Positions 11,446-22,918 of a stretch of 64,000 nt of DNA are shown here, one piece after another. Origin of the DNA: Aphidius gifuensis (lineage: Eukaryota; Arthropoda; Insecta; Hymenoptera; Braconidae); the NCBI RefSeq assembly GCF_014905175.1, contig NC_057788.1, forward strand, positions 7,688,001 through 7,752,000, given 5' to 3'. Position 1 is the first letter of the stretch. Each line of letters begins with the position of its first letter. The notes beneath the pieces are model-generated. The model worked only from the letters and a program-made list of their open reading frames with translations, had not been told where the DNA came from and searched no databases. The position numbers and the translations under genes are program-made.

Positions 11446-11929
11446 GATGATTATTTATTTTTAGTTTTTTTGCTGAGTTTATATTTATATCAATAATAAA
11501 TTCTGTTGTTATTAAACATTTCAATTATATTTTTAAACTGACATTTTCTATAAATAAACAAAAGTATTTTTTTATTACTCGAGTATATAATTTGATGATA
11601 ATAATTTGTTTTGTTGATTTTATGTAAAAATTTATTTAGTAATTTTTTTTTTCTATGACTTTAAAATATTGTTTAAAAACATAAACAACATTTATTGTTT
11701 ACACATGTTTACATTGACCAAACTGTATAAAATTGACTTGGACATACTGTACATATATAAATTGCAATTTACAGCTGACTTTTGCAGTTGCCCAGTTGAT
11801 CTTTAACACTCAATGCCAACAACACATTCAGACATAAAATAAACATAACCTCATCAATTGACAAATTGTGATAAATAAATTGAGTTTATTGTATTTTAAA
11901 GTTTTTAATTTTATAAATTATAATAAACA
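11446..11929. promoter_or_regulatory. Bidirectional promoter region, TMEM43 / TFIIF-beta
   Basis: Intergenic stretch between two divergently transcribed genes. It holds no ORF. A slightly more GC-rich segment near 11,745-11,850 is the likeliest place for the start sites. No specific motif is called. Confidence 0.5.
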
Positions 11930-13172
11930 ATGTCTACTTCAACAGAAAGAGAATTAGATTTAGATTTAAGTAATGCATCACGTGGTGTTTGGCTTGTTAA
12001 AGTTCCAAAATATATATCAAATAAATGGGAAAAAGCACCTGGTAATATTGAGGTCGGCAAACTCAAAATAACAAAGTAAGTATTTATCAATAATTATAAT
12101 TAATTACAACTATTTTATTGTAATATATATTATTGTTTAATTTTAATAAAGAATTCCTGGTACAAAAGCTGAAGTTTCATTGAAACTTGCTGATTCAGTA
12201 ATGTCAATAAAAGAAACAGGTGAAGAAGATATACCTCAACAACACAGACTTGATGTTACCACAGTAACTCGACAAATGCTTGGTGTATTTTCACATATAC
12301 CTGGTAAATATATTTATCAATTTAAATATAAAATAATTCTTGATTTATAAACGCTCTTGTTTTATTTATTAATTTTTTATAAATTAATTTATTCAGCCAA
12401 TCCAGATGCAGTTGCACCAGAGTCAAAAGATGAACAACTTTTTATGGAAGGTAGAATTGTACAAAAATTAGAATGTCGTCCAGATGGTAAATATTATTAT
12501 CAAATTAAATTACACAATATATTTATAAAAAAAATAACAACAATTTATATATTATTATTTATAGCTGACAAGTGTTACATGAAATTGAAAAAAGCAAGTA
12601 TCAGAAGAGCTGCTGTTCCTCAAAGAAGTATACAAACACTTGACAGAGCTGTTCAAAATTTCAAGCCAGTTTCTGATCACAAACACAATGTAATTTATTT
12701 AATAGTAATATGTTGTTTAATTTATTTATAATGTTGCTTAATTAATCATATGTATTTTTAGATTGAATATGCAGAGAAGAAAAAGGCTGAAGGTAAAAAG
12801 ATGAGAGATGATAAAAATTCAGTGACGGATATGTTATTTGCTGCATTTGAAAAACATCAGTATTATAATATCAAAGACTTGGTTAAAATTACACGTCAGC
12901 CAATTGTAAGTTATCATGAAAAAATGAGTAATACGAACATGAAAAATATATTAATTATGAAATATTTATTGACATTTAAAAATATATAATATATTTATTT
13001 ATTTTTTTTTTTCATGTAGGTTTATTTGAAGGAAATACTTCAGGAAGTGTGTGTATATAATTTGAAAAATCCACACAGAAATATGTGGGAATTAAGACCA
13101 GAGTTTCGTTGTTACGATGGCGACAAACCAATTGAACCAATTGAACCAATGGACGCTGATGACTCTAGCTAA
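11930..13172 (+). CDS. TfIIFbeta: Transcription initiation factor IIF beta subunit (RAP30)
   Basis: General transcription factor TFIIF small subunit; with RAP74 it brings RNA polymerase II to the promoter. Exons: 11930-12075, 12152-12303, 12397-12486, 12565-12689, 12762-12905, 13020-13172; 810 nt, 269 residues. The N-terminal dimerisation domain begins RGVWLVKVPKYISNKWEKAP; the middle holds GRIVQKLECRPD; the C-terminal winged helix is MLFAAFEKHQYYNIKDLVKI followed by QPIVYLKEILQEVCVYN and MWELRPEFR, close to the human protein. A short repeat (IEPIEP) precedes the acidic end. It converges on the Mpi gene, with 161 bp between stop codons. Confidence 0.96.
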
Positions 13173-13333
13173 ATACAATATTAAATTTAATTCAATTTTC
13201 TTTTTTTTTTTTTTTCATTCTATTTTATGCCCAAGTGAGTTATTTTTCATAATTTGATTTGTTTTTTATTTGTTGAACAATTAATTGATTCGACTGATCA
13301 ATTTGAATAATGGAAAATATATATTTTTTGTTT

Positions 13334-14830
13334 TCAAACATTAGCAAATGCTTCAAACATAAGGGTTCTTTTATTTTCACTTAGTATTTTTAAATTTAAT
13401 TGTTCTTTTGATTTGATAAACAAAACAGAACCTTCATTATAAATATTTGAATTAACTTGAATTTTTCCTTCAATAATAATCAATATACCAGCTGAATTTT
13501 GAGGTGATAATGTGTATGTTGTTGTGGAAGATAAAATCTGCAATATATAAATCAATAAATTAATATTTATTTTAAATTTAATTTTTTATTTTATACCTCA
13601 ATTTTAGCAACAGCAAAATCTTTAATTGGTGGTCTAAATATTTCAGTAAATTCATCAATTTTTGTACTTTTAAAATATTTTTCAAAACCAGGCTCACATT
13701 TGTATGTTAACATTTCAACAAGTGTTGGTACATCTTTTAATTTTGGAGTTAAACCAGCACGAACAACATTATCTGAACAAGCCATACACTCAACACAATC
13801 TGGCAACAAAAAATATTAACAAATATTTCATGACAATGCAAATTCATTAATAAAATAGGTCAAATAAAATTTAAAACTTTACCACCACTGAGATAAGCAT
13901 GTGGTTCATCTGGACTTAAATAAATAGCTTCACCAGGTTTCAAAGTAACATAGTTGAAAAAATATATTCCAAAACAACCAACATCACCTGGAAAATCAGC
14001 ATGAAGTCGTTCAAATAAATGAGCATTCATTTCTTCTCTACTACACTCATCTACAAAAAATAATTTTTATAATTATTTGATAAATCATTGACAATAATTA
14101 TGTAAAAATTTATTAACCCATTTGTCTTAATCTCTCCAAATAATTTTTCAATCTATCAGCTGTTGAATCAGCATGATGTGTCAAAAGACCCTCAAGACAT
14201 TTACGTAAATTAATTCTACAATTAGCCTCATCAGAACCAATAAATTCATTGGCAATATCATCACCAATAACCATACATAATTCTGGTACTGATTTTAAAA
14301 AATATTGTATTTCTGATACAGGACGAAAACCACAAAGTGCCTCAAATTTAGTCAATGCAATTGCAATTTCTGGTTTATGATTTGGATCCTTGTAAACATT
14401 TGGCTGAAGTTTATTTAATATTTCAGCTCTTTTCTGTTGATAACAAAAAAATAAGTAAATAATTAATTTATGACAAGCAACAAGTAAGGAATAATATTAA
14501 ATTATAAATAACCTTATCTGGATGAGCTTGAATAGACAATGATGTAGCTATTGATAATATTTTAAATAAAAATGGCAATGAATCACCAAATGTTTTTTTA
14601 ACTTCATCACCAAGTACATCATTATTATTGTTGATAAATTCAACCAATGATTCATTTGTTTTTCTAATTGATGATGGACCACTTGGATGTGTTCCCATCC
14701 ATAATTCAGCATATGGTTTATTGTCATCAATAGCAATATTTGGATTTGATGCTTTAATTAATCTTGCAACACTACTTAATAAACCTTTTTTTCCCCAATG
14801 ATAATTTTGTATAGCACACTGTAGCTCCAT
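13334..14830 (-). CDS. Mpi: Mannose-6-phosphate isomerase (type I PMI)
   Basis: Cytosolic zinc enzyme that interconverts mannose 6-phosphate and fructose 6-phosphate, feeding GDP-mannose and glycosylation. Exons: 14513-14830, 14118-14433, 13883-14050, 13597-13799, 13334-13537; 1,209 nt, 402 residues (human 423). Type I signatures: MELQCAIQNYHWGKKGL at the start, PYAELWMGTHPSGPS, SIQAHPDK with the zinc-binding Gln and His, KPEIAIALTKFEALCGFRP with a zinc-binding Glu, and the active-site cupin loop LSPDEPHAYLSGDCVECMA with the last zinc His. The C-terminal cupin is complete. All phases agree. Confidence 0.95.
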
Positions 14831-15836
14831 GTTGTTGATTATATATGCTTTTTATAAAATTTATCAGACCAGTTTTTACCAGACTCAGAGTAGACCTTAA
14901 TTCGTAATTTATCAATAAGAAAAAAAAAATTAAAAAATTAAGTAACATACACGTAAACAAGATTAGCAGTATGATAAGATAATATATAAAAATATGTTAA
15001 TCCTAGTATAAATTATTTATATTTTTATTATTTTATTTTGTTTATTTTTTTTTACTCTTATTAATTGAAATTCAAATATTATTTTTCCCTCGGTAATTAT
15101 TGACTTACGTTTTCACAATTTTCTAGATTGGTTTGAAACTTAATTTTCATTAAATAATTATATTTTTTTTGATATTTAATCAACGTGTGTTGTGTGTTGT
15201 GTGTCTCGGTGGCGCAGATGCAGATCACACACGTAATCAAAAATTATGTTGGAGTAACAACCAACAAGTTGATTACTCCAAAAACAAACAAATGTTTATT
15301 TCAATCAACATGTCATGGCGCTAAATGACAATTTAACTTTATTTTTTTTAGTAGAGATTTTCATCTATCAAATTGACATTTCATTGGTTGTTTTGTTATC
15401 ATTTTCTCTCTCTTTCTCTGGGTATCTTAATTTTCTTTCTCTGTTATACACTCTTATCTGTTATTTCTACACTTTAAAAAGATGCTGTCTACTGTTTTTA
15501 TTGAAAATTAAAAAAAAACATTATATTTTTGTTGGCAAGTTCCATTTTCCTCCCTCCCTCCCTCACGCTTTTCTTTTTTTTTTTTTAAATCACATGTGTT
15601 TAATGTTTATAAACACACTATGCTAACCTTTAATAAAATAATTTCTAATATAAACAAATTAAAAAAACCAATATACCTATACTCTGTTATAATTATTATC
15701 AATGTATTCAATTTTATTTTTTTATAAATATATTATAAATTTATAACACATTAAAATAGCTTTTTATTTGTAAATTTTACAACATTTCTTCTTTTTTTTT
15801 TTTTTCATAAAAAAATTAATCAAATAATTAGTTGTA
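14831..15836. other. Intergenic, Mpi promoter and 3' flank of Hacd
   Basis: AT-rich, with a GT-rich tract near 15,185-15,210 and a CCCTCCCTCCCTC run near 15,552. A plus-strand open frame at 15,315-15,626 is Leu/Phe-rich low-complexity sequence and is not called. I see no other feature. Confidence 0.5.
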
Positions 15837-16843
15837 TTAATTAACTTTTTGTGTCTTTGTAGTTTTTAGTGGTCCAAGAAGTTTTTTTCTTTGTCCAAAC
15901 ATATGAAGATACAGATGTGGAAATACTAAAAAATAAAAAATAATAAAATTAATATTTTAACAGTACATTATAAAGCTAATATAAATTTTTAATTACATGG
16001 AATGTAGAGTAACATAATAGTTATAAGAAGATAATGATAACTGAATGTAAAATTCCATGAATTTGGTAATGAATAACTCCAAAGATTTGTATTTTTCGAA
16101 GCATATACTTGAGCAGCATAAAAGCACAATAATTCACCAGTAACACCAATTGGATAAAGAACAATAAATGTTGTATATCTGTATAAATTAAAAAACATAA
16201 TTAACATACAATAATGTGATTAAATAAATTATAAGTCATAGACTGAATAAATATTAATTCAATTACCTCAACCATACAAGAAAATATGGTACATATCCAA
16301 CGAGATTTGCAAAATAATAACCATAACGAATAATTTCAGTAACTGACCAGGCAAAGAGAGCAATTGGAAGACCAATTGATGAAGCTGATACAGTTGATGG
16401 AGTTGCTAATAAAACACCAACAACAACCATGACTCTGCTTAATACTTGAAACGTTGTTATAATTGGATTTGAACGTACCAATCCAGTTGATGCATGAACA
16501 ATCTAACAAAAAATATATATATTAATTAAATAGTTATTAATTAATTGTATCAAAATTTACCTCAAGTACAGCAGCATTTTGTGATATCATCAATGAATTA
16601 AAAACAACATTCCACAGACTTTGACCTTTGAAATCATTTGTAAAATAGTAACGTGTTAAAATACACAATATATAACTCCACCTGTAATCATCATGATAAT
16701 ATAAATAATTTATTTATTATTAATATTAAATAATTATATTATTAAACATACCCAATAACAAGTGAAATATTGTATAATATCAAGTAAATATTACCAATAC
16801 TGTTGTTATCATTTTTTTTAGACTTTTCATTTTTGTTGGCCAT
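15837..16843 (-). CDS. Hacd: Very-long-chain (3R)-3-hydroxyacyl-CoA dehydratase (HACD/PTPLA family)
   Basis: Third step of very-long-chain fatty acid elongation: ER-membrane dehydration of 3-hydroxyacyl-CoA to trans-2-enoyl-CoA. Exons: 16752-16843, 16561-16681, 16267-16502, 15997-16178, 15837-15925; 720 nt, 239 residues, normal for the family. It is a multi-pass membrane protein: YLILYNISLVIGWSYIL, the LE-IVHASTGLVRSNPIITTF loop, and EIIRYGYYFANL. The catalytic Tyr and Glu lie in YPIGVTGELL. The C-terminus is basic (MFGQRKKLLGPLKTTK), consistent with ER retention. It is HACD1/2-like rather than HACD3, because no p23/CS domain is present. Confidence 0.94.
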
Positions 16844-17561
16844 GATTACAGTGAGACCACTTGATTACAACTGCCAACGAATAAAAAGATAATGAAAATA
16901 ACAATGACCAGATGATGACTTGGCACTTGAACAAAATTTATCATTAATTAATAATTTATATATGGTTTTAAAGTTTGTGATGATAATGACACTGGGTCAT
17001 GACATCAGTCTGTTAAATGTATCATAAAACAACCTAAATTTTTTATATTCTATTAGAGAAATTTATTCTAATTTTTAATGTCCAAAAAAATATATTTTTT
17101 TAATTCAATAAATACCTGTTTTTCTAATTTTTAGAAACTTGTTTTTAAGTAGGTTTTTGAACTTTGGAATGTTGTAAACAATCATACGATATTTTTTTTT
17201 TAGAACATTTTAGAATGTCGTCGTCAACATCATCTTGCTGGTGTTGTCAAGAGGGAGCTACTTGTTTATTTTAATAATTAACAACAATTACTAATAAAAA
17301 AAAAAATATCATTTGTTTTTTATGAAATTTATTATACTGGGAAATAATAATAGCCAAATCACAATTTAATATGTTGAATTGTTGAAATTTTATTTTATTT
17401 TTATAACGGAATGAGTATGTGCGATAGTTTTTATCATACCGAGAAGAAAAAAAATAAATTAAAAATAGCAGCAACAATTTAACAAAAAATATCAATCAAG
17501 TTACATTAGTGAGTGTGTGTTAGAAAATTATTAGATTTTTTTTTTTTGTGATTGAGAATTT
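16844..17561. other. Intergenic between Hacd and eEF1-delta
   Basis: AT-rich; holds the Hacd promoter (first 150 bp) and the 3' end of the eEF1-delta gene. An open frame at 17,271-17,495 on the minus strand has no coding character. Nothing else seen. Confidence 0.5.
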
Positions 17562-19747
17562 TTAAACTTTGTTGAATGCAGCAATGTCAACACTTTGAAC
17601 ATAATCTTCTTGTTCTTGAATTGTTTCAGTAAGCCAATCAATTGAAACCTTGTCATCTTCAACAACACATGAAATTTGAAGTTTTTTAATTCCATATGCA
17701 AGTGGTACTAATTTAGCTGCTCCCCATAATAAACCATCACATTGAATTTTTCTAACTTCTTGTTCCATTGCTTTCATGTCTGTTTCATCATCCCATGGTT
17801 TAATATCAAGGATAATATTTGATTTGGCAATGAGAACTGGTTTTTTTGATTTTTTTGCAGCATAAGCAGCAAGACGTTGTTCTCTAATCTTGGCTGCTTC
17901 ATCATCTTCACCCTTGATTATAAAAAAAAACATAAATTTTAATTACAATTTATCTATTACTTCAAGATAAAAGTTTAAAACAATCATTGAATTGTTGAAG
18001 CTTAACTTACCTCAGAATCAGAACCAAAAAGATCAACATCATCATCATCTTCAGCAGCTTTTGCTGGTGCTGGTGCTGCTGGTTTAGCAGGTGCTGGACA
18101 TGTTTTCATTGGGCAAACATCAGCTTTAGCTGGAGTTGAACAAACTGAACTAAGTTGAATTGAAAGTTTTGTCAATCGTTCTTGAAGTTGAGCAACAGCT
18201 AAAATTTATCAAAAAAAAACAAAATTATTAATAAAATTAAAAACAAACAATAATATATAATAAATTTATAATTTTTACCAATTTTAAGATCTTGATTTTC
18301 TTTCTCAATAATTGAAAGACGTTGTGGTACATCTTTCATTGTTACATCAGCTCCTGCTGCAATATTATCAACCTGAAAATAAATTAAAATAAATTAATTA
18401 ATTATAAATAATTAGCTTTAAATTATCAACAATAAAAAACAGTATTTAAAATGAGAAAATGACAGAAGCATCATGCAAATAATAATGTTAAATCAAAAGC
18501 AAACAATTGATACCAAGTTTAAATTATGAAATCAAGAAGATATATAAATTTAAATTAAAAAAAAAAAAAGCTTTGGTTTGTATTTCTATTGTATGTGTAT
18601 TTTTGAATAAATAATAAATTCAGGTGAGCAATTTAGGTACTCACACATTGTAAACTTATTTTAATGTGTTGTCGCGCCTTTGCAACTTGATCAGCCAAAC
18701 TCCCTACTGCAGGATTCATTGAACAAGCATCACCTTGGCTTTCCTGCACCCATACCGATATTAGTCATTAAAATTCATAAATAATTTTTCTTTCTTTTTA
18801 AATTTATTATACAACAATTACTTTTACTTTTTTCATAAGCAAAAATGTTTTTTTTCTTTTTTTAAATTAAAAAGCTCTTGATATTGTTGGTAACAAAAAT
18901 ATGCAAAATAAAAAAATGGAAAATACATGACAAATAAATCAACTGATATTAAAATTAAGCAGATAAAAAAGTTAATTAATTAAATGCAAAATATAATAAA
19001 CAAACATCACAAAGTTTGAAATAATATTTTTTAAATAATTCATGCAAATATATTATTGATAATAAAAATATAAAATGATTTTAAAAAACAAATTGGTATT
19101 TAGCATATAGCTCTGTACCTGATTTGAATAATCATCTTTTTTTTCATCATCATTTTTAGTATGTACATTTTTTTTATCAGCTTTATTTTTTTTTTCCTTT
19201 GATTTTTTAGATGATGATTTTGTTTGTTGTTCATTTGATGTTAAATTTTTCTTTTCAGTTGTTAATTTATTTATTGATAATAAATCCTTAATATTATCTG
19301 ACACCACCTTTGTCAAAAATTATTATTTATTTTTATTAATAAACAATAAAATACTCAATCAAAGTGCAACTATATATATTTGTTTTTAAATTAAACAATT
19401 TATTAATACTCAAAATTTAGTTTAAAATTTGTGATAAGTGTTGAGCTATTTTATTTATTTTTTAAGCTGAAAGTTAGCAATTTTTTTTTTCATAAACTAT
19501 CACCAAATATTTTACGTGCATTTGTTAATAACAGTTGAAATATAAACGAAAAAAAAAAACCCAGAAGTTGTAGAATGATTGAGAATGAGAGTTAATGATA
19601 TTGAAAATTGAAGTTGACTTTTATTTTTTATTTTTAATTGATAATTCATCTTACCTTTGCTAATTTTTCAAAGTGGAAACACTCAGCTTTGTCGTACGAA
19701 GGTTTGTCGAACCAAACTTTTTCCTGGGAAAGTGCTGTTGCTGCCAT
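17562..19747 (-). CDS. eEF1delta: Elongation factor 1-delta (guanine-nucleotide exchange subunit)
   Basis: eEF1B-delta recharges eEF1A with GTP during translation elongation. Exons: 19655-19747 (MAATALSQEKVWFDKPSYDK...), 19119-19307 (possible cassette), 18645-18743, 18279-18372, 18011-18198, 17562-17912. Without the second exon the protein has 274 residues, with it 337; both keep frame because that exon is 63 codons and phase 0 on both sides. A leucine-zipper-like region (RLSIIEKENQDLKIGVAQLQ) is followed by the Ala/Pro linker, DVDLFGSDSE acidic box, and the catalytic GEF domain (KPVLIAKSNIILDIKPWDDE, CDGLLWGAAKLVPLAYGIKK, ending VQSVDIAAFNKV). The cassette exon is very Lys-rich (SSKKSKEKKNKADKKN). 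Artemis lies 498 bp upstream on the same strand. Confidence 0.95.
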
Positions 19748-19944
19748 TTTAAATGTTTATCAAAAAAATTTCTGAAATAATAAATGAATATTCACAATAA
19801 ATACAAAATCAAATAAAATTTAAAATATATTTTTTATTAATTAATGTAAAATATAAAAATGTGAAAAAATTATTTTTAACAGTAAATAATTATTCAAAAT
19901 AAAATTAATTATATAATTTTAAAATTAAAAACTTGATTAGTATG

Positions 19945-20224
19945 TTAAAAAATCTAAAAACCATTATTAAATTTTAACAGTAAATATCGTTTTAAAATTA
20001 TAAAAAATTGCCTTATTAAAAAGTATAAATCATTATCTAATTTTATAATTAAAAACTTGATTAAAATTTTTTTTTTTTAATTTAAAATTCATCATCTTCA
20101 TCACTTTAAAAAATCTAAAAATCATTATTAAATTTTAACAGTAAATATCGTTTTAAAATTATAAAAAATTGCCTTATTAAAAAGTATAAATCATTATCTA
20201 ATTTTATAATTAAAAACTTGATTA
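19945..20224. repeat. 119-bp direct repeat downstream of Artemis
   Basis: Two nearly identical 119-bp units, 19945-20063 and 20106-20224 (shared core TTTTAACAGTAAATATCG), start to start 161 bp. The sequence between them (about 20,085-20,106) copies the end of the Artemis coding sequence, so the duplicated unit originally spanned the stop codon and its 3' flank. Confidence 0.85.
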
Positions 20225-20245
20225 ATAATATTTAAAAAAGAAAAT

Positions 20246-21409
20246 CTAAAAATCATCATCTTCATCACTTGAAGATAATGATGTTAATTTAATTTTTTTA
20301 GCTAATCTAATTTTAGTAAAATCTTTATTCTTATAGCTACAGCTATCATTGCTATTCATCAATATATTATCAATAGATTTATAAAAATTTATAATTTCAT
20401 TTTGATCAATAACACAAGGATATATTTTCTTTGGTTTAAAATATTTTATAAAATAAATTAATTCTTGATAAGAACTATGAGTCGAGTAACAAACATAATA
20501 TCTATTTTCTTTAGATAAAAAATCAGTAAATTTATTTTTTAAATTTTTATTTTTCCAATACCATACTGATGGTATAACAGTCATGATATTGCTAACATCA
20601 ATATCATTACGACAATTTAAAGGACTTTTATTACCTTTTAATTGACATGCATGAACTCTAGTTGTATATGGATTATTTGTTATACAATTTTTAACATTAA
20701 TAATATTTGAAAAAGCTTTGTAAACATCATTTAAAACATGTACTTTAATATTTAATTCATCAAAAAGTTTCATATAAATATATTCTGATCCAAATTTTGC
20801 TGATATTTCAATATTAATTATATTTTTTTCATCTTTATCAAGCCAATTTTTAATAAACTTTAAAATTTCAACAAATGATTGTTGTCGTGTTGGAATCAAA
20901 TGAATCATCAAAAATGTTGTGTCAAGATAAATATTATCAAATTTAATGGGAACATTTTTTTCATCATGTAGAGATTTAATTTTTGATAAATCTTGTGAAT
21001 TTATACGAAAATCACCGGTATATAATATAAATTTTTTATTAATTTCAAATAAAAACATTATTGAACCTGGACAATGACCAGCTGGTACAGAAGTTACTGT
21101 TAAATTATAAATTTTATTATTTAATTTATATTCTGTTATGATTGTTTGATTTTCATCAATTGTATTTATTTTTGATGATACTGAATCATTTAAATTCCAT
21201 AATTCAATGATAAAATTTTTCGTTAATTTACTACAATAAAATTTATTAACTGGATCATTTGGTAGTGTTTGTAGTAATTTATCAAGTCCATACATATGAT
21301 CAGTATGACAATGACTCAAAAAAAATAATGATGATTTAACATTATCATTTCCAAAATTATCCACAGAGACGCCTGGTATTTCTTCAATTCTTCCCTCAAA
21401 CGTTGACAT
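20246..21409 (-). CDS. Dclre1c: Artemis-like nuclease (SNM1C/DCLRE1C), metallo-beta-lactamase/beta-CASP
   Basis: Family role: nuclease in double-strand break repair and hairpin or end processing in the nucleus. A single exon of 387 residues. The beta-lactamase motif 2 SHCHTDHMYGL gives His33, His35, Asp37 and His38, at the same positions as in human Artemis as I remember it. Motif 3 is PAGHCPGS (His112), motif 4 is YTGDFR (Asp133). The beta-CASP part has LDTTF, RVHAC and THSSYQEL, matching the Artemis signatures. The C-terminus ends in an acidic SSSDEDDDF tail; the long regulatory tail of vertebrate Artemis is absent, as in other short insect forms. It starts at the first ATG after an A/T-rich leader. 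Complete set of metal ligands, so probably active. Confidence 0.93.
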   Translation of the reverse strand: MSTFEGRIEEIPGVSVDNFGNDNVKSSLFFLSHCHTDHMYGLDKLLQTLPNDPVNKFYCSKLTKNFIIELWNLNDSVSSKINTIDENQTIITEYKLNNKIYNLTVTSVPAGHCPGSIMFLFEINKKFILYTGDFRINSQDLSKIKSLHDEKNVPIKFDNIYLDTTFLMIHLIPTRQQSFVEILKFIKNWLDKDEKNIINIEISAKFGSEYIYMKLFDELNIKVHVLNDVYKAFSNIINVKNCITNNPYTTRVHACQLKGNKSPLNCRNDIDVSNIMTVIPSVWYWKNKNLKNKFTDFLSKENRYYVCYSTHSSYQELIYFIKYFKPKKIYPCVIDQNEIINFYKSIDNILMNSNDSCSYKNKDFTKIRLAKKIKLTSLSSSDEDDDF

Positions 21410-22918
21410 TTTTTTTTTTTTTTTTTCTATATTTTATTACAAACCGATTTTTTTTTTTTTTTTAATTTTATTTTTATTTCACTCCTGTAATGCAAAATTG
21501 TAACTCAACCTTTTGCTAATAATAACAATGACCTACACAAGTTTTTAATTATAAAATTAAATAAATCATTATCAACCATGTGGTTTTTTTTAAAAAAAAA
21601 AAAGAAAAAAATATTTCTAATTGTTTATAAATGATTTATACCACAACAATCAATAAACTTGATGAATAATTTTTAAAAAAAGTACCAAAAAAAATATTAG
21701 AAAAATATTGCTAATTTGACATATGTATTATTAATAATAATTAAATAATAAATACCTTGAAGAAAAAGGGAGTGAAAATATCGGTTTAACCTTGTTGTCT
21801 CCTTCGTTCGATGTAGACCGGTGAATGAGTCAGTGTTGTACAATTGCCAACTTGGCCAATTACGTGCACTTAAAAAAAAAAATGGCTGACATTATGTAAA
21901 CGGGCCTTTAAACAACATATAATTTTTAAATTTTGGCGCCAAGCAGAAAGTACAGCAACTGCCGTCTACAATAAAATCATCAAATATGGCGTCATTTCTT
22001 GAAAAAAAAAGTAAAAAAAAAATGAAATAAATAATAACAAGATGTTGTATTTATTGTTTATCAATATTTTTTCAATCATCTATTATTATTCAAACTAAAT
22101 ACAAATAAATTCATTCATTTGAATTTTAATTTACAAGGTTAAGGGTTATATTTGAAGATGTTTTGTGTGTGTGTTTTGTATTTTTATGAATGTATATGTT
22201 TGCACTCGTTTTAAGTGAGAATGTATGTGGGTAATTTCGCAGATGTGTCCGAATTAAATTGAAAGGTGTGCACAAGTAAGCCAACTCTATTTCCGGGGGA
22301 AGGGGAATTATAACGAATATACTATTTACATTAACAAAAAAAAAAATTTCCTCTTTTTTTTTTTTATAATATAATAATATCAAAGTCTCATGATGACACA
22401 TTTGTAATTAAATAATGAGTCAACATCGCACGATTCTTACCACCGGTCAACTTTGATGATAAAAAAAAAAAAAAAAAAAAACGTCAAATAAACAACAAAA
22501 AAGTGAAAATAACATATTAATTAATTAATTATTGTTTTGATAAATATTTTCATGTTTTTGTGTATATTTTTAAAGTGTATACTTTTTTACATAAACTAAT
22601 TTTATTTTTTTTTATTTTTAATTTATAAATTTTGTGCGACGTTGTTTTTTTTTTTTTTTTTTATATAATTTGCAAATTATTCATGTGTGTATTTATTCTT
22701 GTTTTTTTATAATTTTATTTATTATTATTTTTCAGTCAAATCAAAATTAAAAAAAAAATAAATAGTGAAAATTAAATTTTTGTGTGTTTACAAAATTTTT
22801 ATTTGTTTGTGTGGGTTTTATTGTTGTCATACATTATGCAATAATAATAATAATTAAAAAAAAAGAAAAATAAATAAATAAAAAGTTTAGCTTCAAGTAG
22901 GAAGCTTCAGGGAATGAT
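21410..22918. promoter_or_regulatory. Divergent intergenic region, Artemis / Lpgat1
   Basis: 1.5 kb between divergent starts. It contains a relatively GC-rich segment at 21,790-22,000 (TTGGCGCCAAG, ATGGCTGACATT) that is the best candidate for a start-site region, a GT-rich tract at 22,150-22,260, and several poly(A) and poly(T) runs. The Lpgat1 5' UTR occupies the right part. No supported ORF. Confidence 0.45.

Noticed and set aside
15315..15626. 103-codon plus-strand open frame
   Set aside because: Leu/Phe/Ser low-complexity sequence between genes, with no family resemblance or splice signals.
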